Origin: Hysterangium stoloniferum | Lineage: Eukaryota > Basidiomycota > Agaricomycetes > Hysterangiales > Hysterangiaceae | Direction of reading: 5' to 3' | DNA length: 64,000 nt | Assembly (NCBI GenBank): GCA_015178975.1 | Contig: WHVD01000010.1 | Location: 1,364,001 to 1,428,000 of the forward strand | Shown here: piece by piece, positions 60,891 to 64,000 of the stretch | Layout: each line of letters opens with the position of its first letter | Numbering within the stretch: position 1 is the stretch's first letter | Program-made: the position numbers and the translations under genes | Notes under the pieces: model-generated | What the model was told of the DNA's origin: nothing | Database searches by the model: none | The model's input: the letters and a program-made list of their open reading frames with translations, nothing else

Positions 60891-61894
60891 TCATCACATC
60901 AACCCACCACATCTGTGTGTGTCACTGCAGCAAGCAGGCTACTCCACCCCTATCTGGGCAGTTGGACATCTAATTCCACCTCTATCAGAGCTGTTGGAAA
61001 CCCTTGCCACCTCTATCAGAGTTGTTGGCCCAATCAGATCCCTTGTCACCTCAATCTGAGCTGTTGACTGATCTGCTGTTCCCCAGTCACCTCAATCTGA
61101 GTTGTTGACTTTTGTTCCCCCTTGCCACTTCTTAATTGAATAGTTGGCTATCTTTTATATATTATTTCCACTTCAGTTAGATCTGTTGGTTATCAACTAA
61201 TAATATATAAATAATCTTATACTATAGTCATCTCTTAATTGAGTATTTGATTATTAGTTTTCTCTACATTGTTATTTGTAGTTTAAGACTTCAGTCACCT
61301 CTAGTTGAGTAATTTGACTGTTTATTACATTGCAAATAATCCCATTCCTTTGTTCATTTATTGTGAATCAGTAAAGCAAATTCACATAAACAAATACTGA
61401 GAATATCCTTGCAGAATCCTTAAGACTACATTAAGATCCTGATAAGTTAATATCACAGTAGACCCTGTAGGTTAGTGTAAATAAAGCATATATTAGCCAA
61501 ATAGTGTTTTATTCTATATCTAATCTTTTGACCTGTTTATAAATATTTTAACTGTTTGACAAATAGTATAAAATATATATAAACTAGCTAGTATTGAAGT
61601 TAAATCTAGCTTCGGAATCAGTAAATTGTTATTCTTATTTTAGTAGTTGTTGTCACAGAAAAAGAACAAGCTTGCACAAGCAGCTCTCAAAACCTTCTTT
61701 GCGAAGTAGGGTGCATATATTCAAGTAAACTCTTGACTTCAGGGGTTCTAAGTCTATTTAGGCTGCCACTGATTAATATCAAATACTTAAATTATTTTAC
61801 CTTGCAGTGAATTGAGTATTTGCACATTTTGATAGAGCATTGGACTCCTTTTTCGGAAAATAGTATTAAAATAAGGCTAATACATTACAGTAAC

Positions 61895-63579
61895 CCTCCG
61901 TATCAAGGGAATGCACCAGGAGGGAATCCACCTTTGGATAGTTCTAGTAGTAGTGGAGACAGTAACTATAAGGGCAATAGACCACGTAGTCAGTTATCGT
62001 TCTATAAGGCTCAAATGGCAAAACTGTCCTTATGGGATAAACCACAAGAACATTCGGATCAAGAGCATTTTGATCTAAAGTTGAAACACGATATCATTCC
62101 TAAATGGGATGGAAATTCAGATACTTTAGCCAAATGGATAAATAAGATCAATAACTTATCTGAATGCAGCAGTCGCATCTATATACAGTTAGGACAAATA
62201 GTGCCAATCTGATTGGAGAAAGATGCGGATCTATGGTATTGGTCATTAAGTAATCAAGAAAGACGTACTGTGAGCCAAAACTGGGGAACCTTACGGGATA
62301 TAATATGTTCTTTTTATATGAACCGAGGTTGGCTAGATAAGCAGAAGAGTTGGGAAAATAGAGCTCATTATCGAGAAATGGGACACTCACATGAAAGCCC
62401 TATGAACTATTATATTTGTAAAACCGAACTGTTAAATCTGGTTTATACAATGTCGGACACCGAAATTATGATGGAGGTAATGAACAATGCACCTAAATTT
62501 TGGACGACGATTTTAGATCCTCACAGGTGTCGTAACCTAAGCGAATTCTCAGCCGCCATAAAATATCACGAAGATAGTTTAGAGGAAGAACCTTTCTTGT
62601 CTCCTGGGTCATTGATAGATAAACATATTAGATATTTGGAGCAATAGCAAGAGATTATTGCAGCAATTCCTTTGGTCGAAACTACTCTCCCGGAATGAGT
62701 AATCCCAATCCACACTGAATAACCAGAGCTCACCTTATAGGTAGTAGTCCCCATTTGGGAAAGCTGTTGTTCCCAAGAGACGATTCTACAATATCAAAGG
62801 GGAAGACACCCGAGATGAAAGGAGCTAGGCCCTGTCAGCATTGTGGTAGTGGTAAACATTGGGGTAATGAATGCAAGCATGCATGGCAAGGAACTCGACA
62901 GGTAAGAGCCAATCTAGCCAGGTATACAGAAGAGGACTACCAAGCTCTTAATGAATATGAGCAAGCGAATTTGAGTGATAGTAGTAATGATGAAGGGGAG
63001 ACACCAACCAATTTCCAGGAAGAAACTTCTGATGATGATGACAAAATGTTTGGTAGTTTCAGGTCTAAGATTGAAGCTACTTTTGGAGAGTTGGCTACCA
63101 CATTTAAGAAGCTCAGTAATGAAGGAGGTGTTAGAGTTTCTGATGATGAGGTATTCACAACCCAGTTAAAGCTTGGATGTCTCTTATTAAATGTGAAGAA
63201 GTTTGTAATTTTAGGTGGTATTCAACCTCAACCTCATCACTCTTCATGGTTATCTTCAGAGTTTGACTACTGGAAAGATGAAAATATTGAAACATATGAA
63301 AATCTCCCATCATTGACAGATAGTAGAAGTAATGCTCAGGAGATGCTCAAGCTTCAAAGAAATTTTCTGAGTATGGAGTTAGGTGATGATGAAGATATGG
63401 ATGAGACAGATGAGGCATATGAAATTGAGGAAATAATAAACTATAGAGGAAAAGGAAAGTTCAGAGAGTACCTTGTAAAATGGAAGGGATATGAAGATGT
63501 AACTTGGAAAGGAGTGAGGAGTTTTGATACCACAGAGTGTATAGATGAATACTGGAAAAAGAAAGGAGAAGAAATTTGA
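61895..63579 (+). pseudogene. Element F gag C-terminal part fused to a chromodomain
   Basis: Resumes gag after B2: GNRPRSQLSFYKAQMAKLSL, KHDIIPKWDGNSDTLAKWIN; after a TGA at 62210, KDADLWYWSLSNQERRT, RAHYREMGHSHESPMNYYIC and TMSDTEIMMEVMNNAPKFW (retrotransposon gag domain). Further stops and a frameshift lie near 62645-62740. From about 62755 the frame is open for 274 codons: a CCHC zinc knuckle (CQHCGSGKHWGNEC), ARYTEEDYQALNEYEQA, an acidic linker, then a chromodomain (EIEEIINYRGKGKFREYLVK, WKGYEDVTWKGVRSF). Protease, RT, RNase H and integrase, normally between knuckle and chromodomain, are missing, so an internal deletion has joined gag to the pol end in frame. Confidence 0.72.
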
Positions 63580-64000
63580 TAAACTTCCAGTAGGAGGATA
63601 TCTGAAAACTATCAAGTATACCAAATTCTAATATACTCTAAAGGTCATTTAAACATCTGGGATGTGATTCAAACATAATTTGGTTTTTAAAACTTTCAAA
63701 AGTTTTAAACTCTCTCATACATTACAAACTAATGAATCTTTCTGGACACAAGTAGATAATAAAGAAAATTAGTAGTTTGAAACACTAATACTTTTAAAAA
63801 ATAGATACCTTTAAATAGTCCATTCCATGCATATGTATATAATTGGCACCTCTAAATACATATGTATTACTTTGGAATAGATCTGTCAATCTAAACAGAT
63901 TTCTACTTGATTCAACATACCCAGAATATATAGGGGGTTTTACTTAATAAAGACAGCTGTGGTATGAAAAATTTCCAATAATATTTTACATATTTTACAT
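63580..64000. other. 3' flank of element F, nothing further recognised
   Basis: AT-rich, no frame longer than chance on the plus strand. The 3' LTR, if any, lies beyond the window. Confidence 0.5.

Larger units (their letters stand above)
59489..61889 (+). mobile_element. Solo LTR, family B (B2), inside gag of element F
   Basis: 2401 bp, TGTTATGTATTTC to AATACATTACA, with the perfect target duplication GTAAC (59484-59488 and 61890-61894). Homologous end to end with B1 in the opposite orientation, but enlarged by two minisatellites and a poly-A run. Removing it and one GTAAC restores gag codons across the junction. Confidence 0.92.
57623..64000 (+). mobile_element. Gypsy-type element F, interrupted by LTR B2, runs off the window
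   Basis: A possible 5' LTR at 57623-58364 (TGTTGATCC to ACATCACA) is followed by AATTGGTGGAGACGACGAG, which looks like a primer-binding region. Gag-like coding starts at 58475, is cut at 59488 by solo LTR B2, and resumes at 61895. A chromodomain ends at 63579. No protease, RT or integrase lies between. The 3' LTR is not in the window. LTR limits are tentative because no second copy is available. Confidence 0.6.

Noticed and set aside
1..64000. tRNA, rRNA or other RNA genes
   Set aside because: I scanned for T-arm-like GGTTCRAATCC with a matching acceptor stem and found none that fold convincingly. A tRNAscan-SE or Infernal run would be decisive.

Overview
The window looks like nuclear DNA of a mushroom-forming basidiomycete (Agaricomycetes). 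Genes carry many short GT-AG introns of about 45-100 nt. The protein families are ones common in mushrooms (DUF2235, DUF6535, F-box/LRR, Ser-rich regulators, small heat-shock protein), and the second half is full of Ty3/Gypsy-type LTR debris. All exon structures below were built by hand from reading frame, splice signals and family knowledge; nothing was aligned or searched.

Layout. 0-3.6 kb: a Ser-rich gene on the minus strand. 4.3-6.1 kb: a decayed, unrecognised protein-coding region. 7.7-8.6 kb: an Hsp20/alpha-crystallin gene. 10.8-14.8 kb: related LTRs, one nested in another, with perfect 5-bp target duplications. 16.7-19.3 kb: a 14-exon DUF2235 hydrolase gene. 22.2-26.8 kb: six degenerate copies of a small C2H2-finger gene in both orientations. 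28.7-33.2 kb: a 4486-bp TA-flanked DNA transposon with 85-bp inverted repeats. It holds an intact Tc1/mariner-type transposase and a convergent, intact second gene of unknown function. 33.7-35.5 kb: an F-box/LRR gene, followed by a decayed copy of its first exon. 38.0-38.5 kb: a truncated alpha/beta-hydrolase. 40.5-47.4 kb: a DUF6535 gene whose 3' part is a tandem array of 25 HEAT-repeat exons. Every exon is exactly 117 nt and phase 1-1, and nearly all are separated by near-identical 47-49-nt introns.

47.6-64 kb is a retrotransposon nest. A minus-strand LTR (family A, 47618-57602) contains solo LTR D (TSD TCACC) and solo LTR B1 (TSD GGAGA). B1 contains a whole Gypsy element (51095-56614, TSD AGCTC). 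That element carries a pol pseudogene with six in-frame TGA codons and a convergent gene for a Zn2Cys6-like protein. It has no gag, and one of its LTRs has an inverted half. To the right lies another Gypsy-type element (F). Its gag is split by a second solo B LTR (B2, TSD GTAAC) that has gained two minisatellites, and its zinc-knuckle gag runs directly into a chromodomain.

The most promising systems for follow-up are the DUF6535-HEAT gene, whose repeats are homogenised except at two adjacent codons (an allorecognition-like pattern), and the two-gene Tc1/mariner element.
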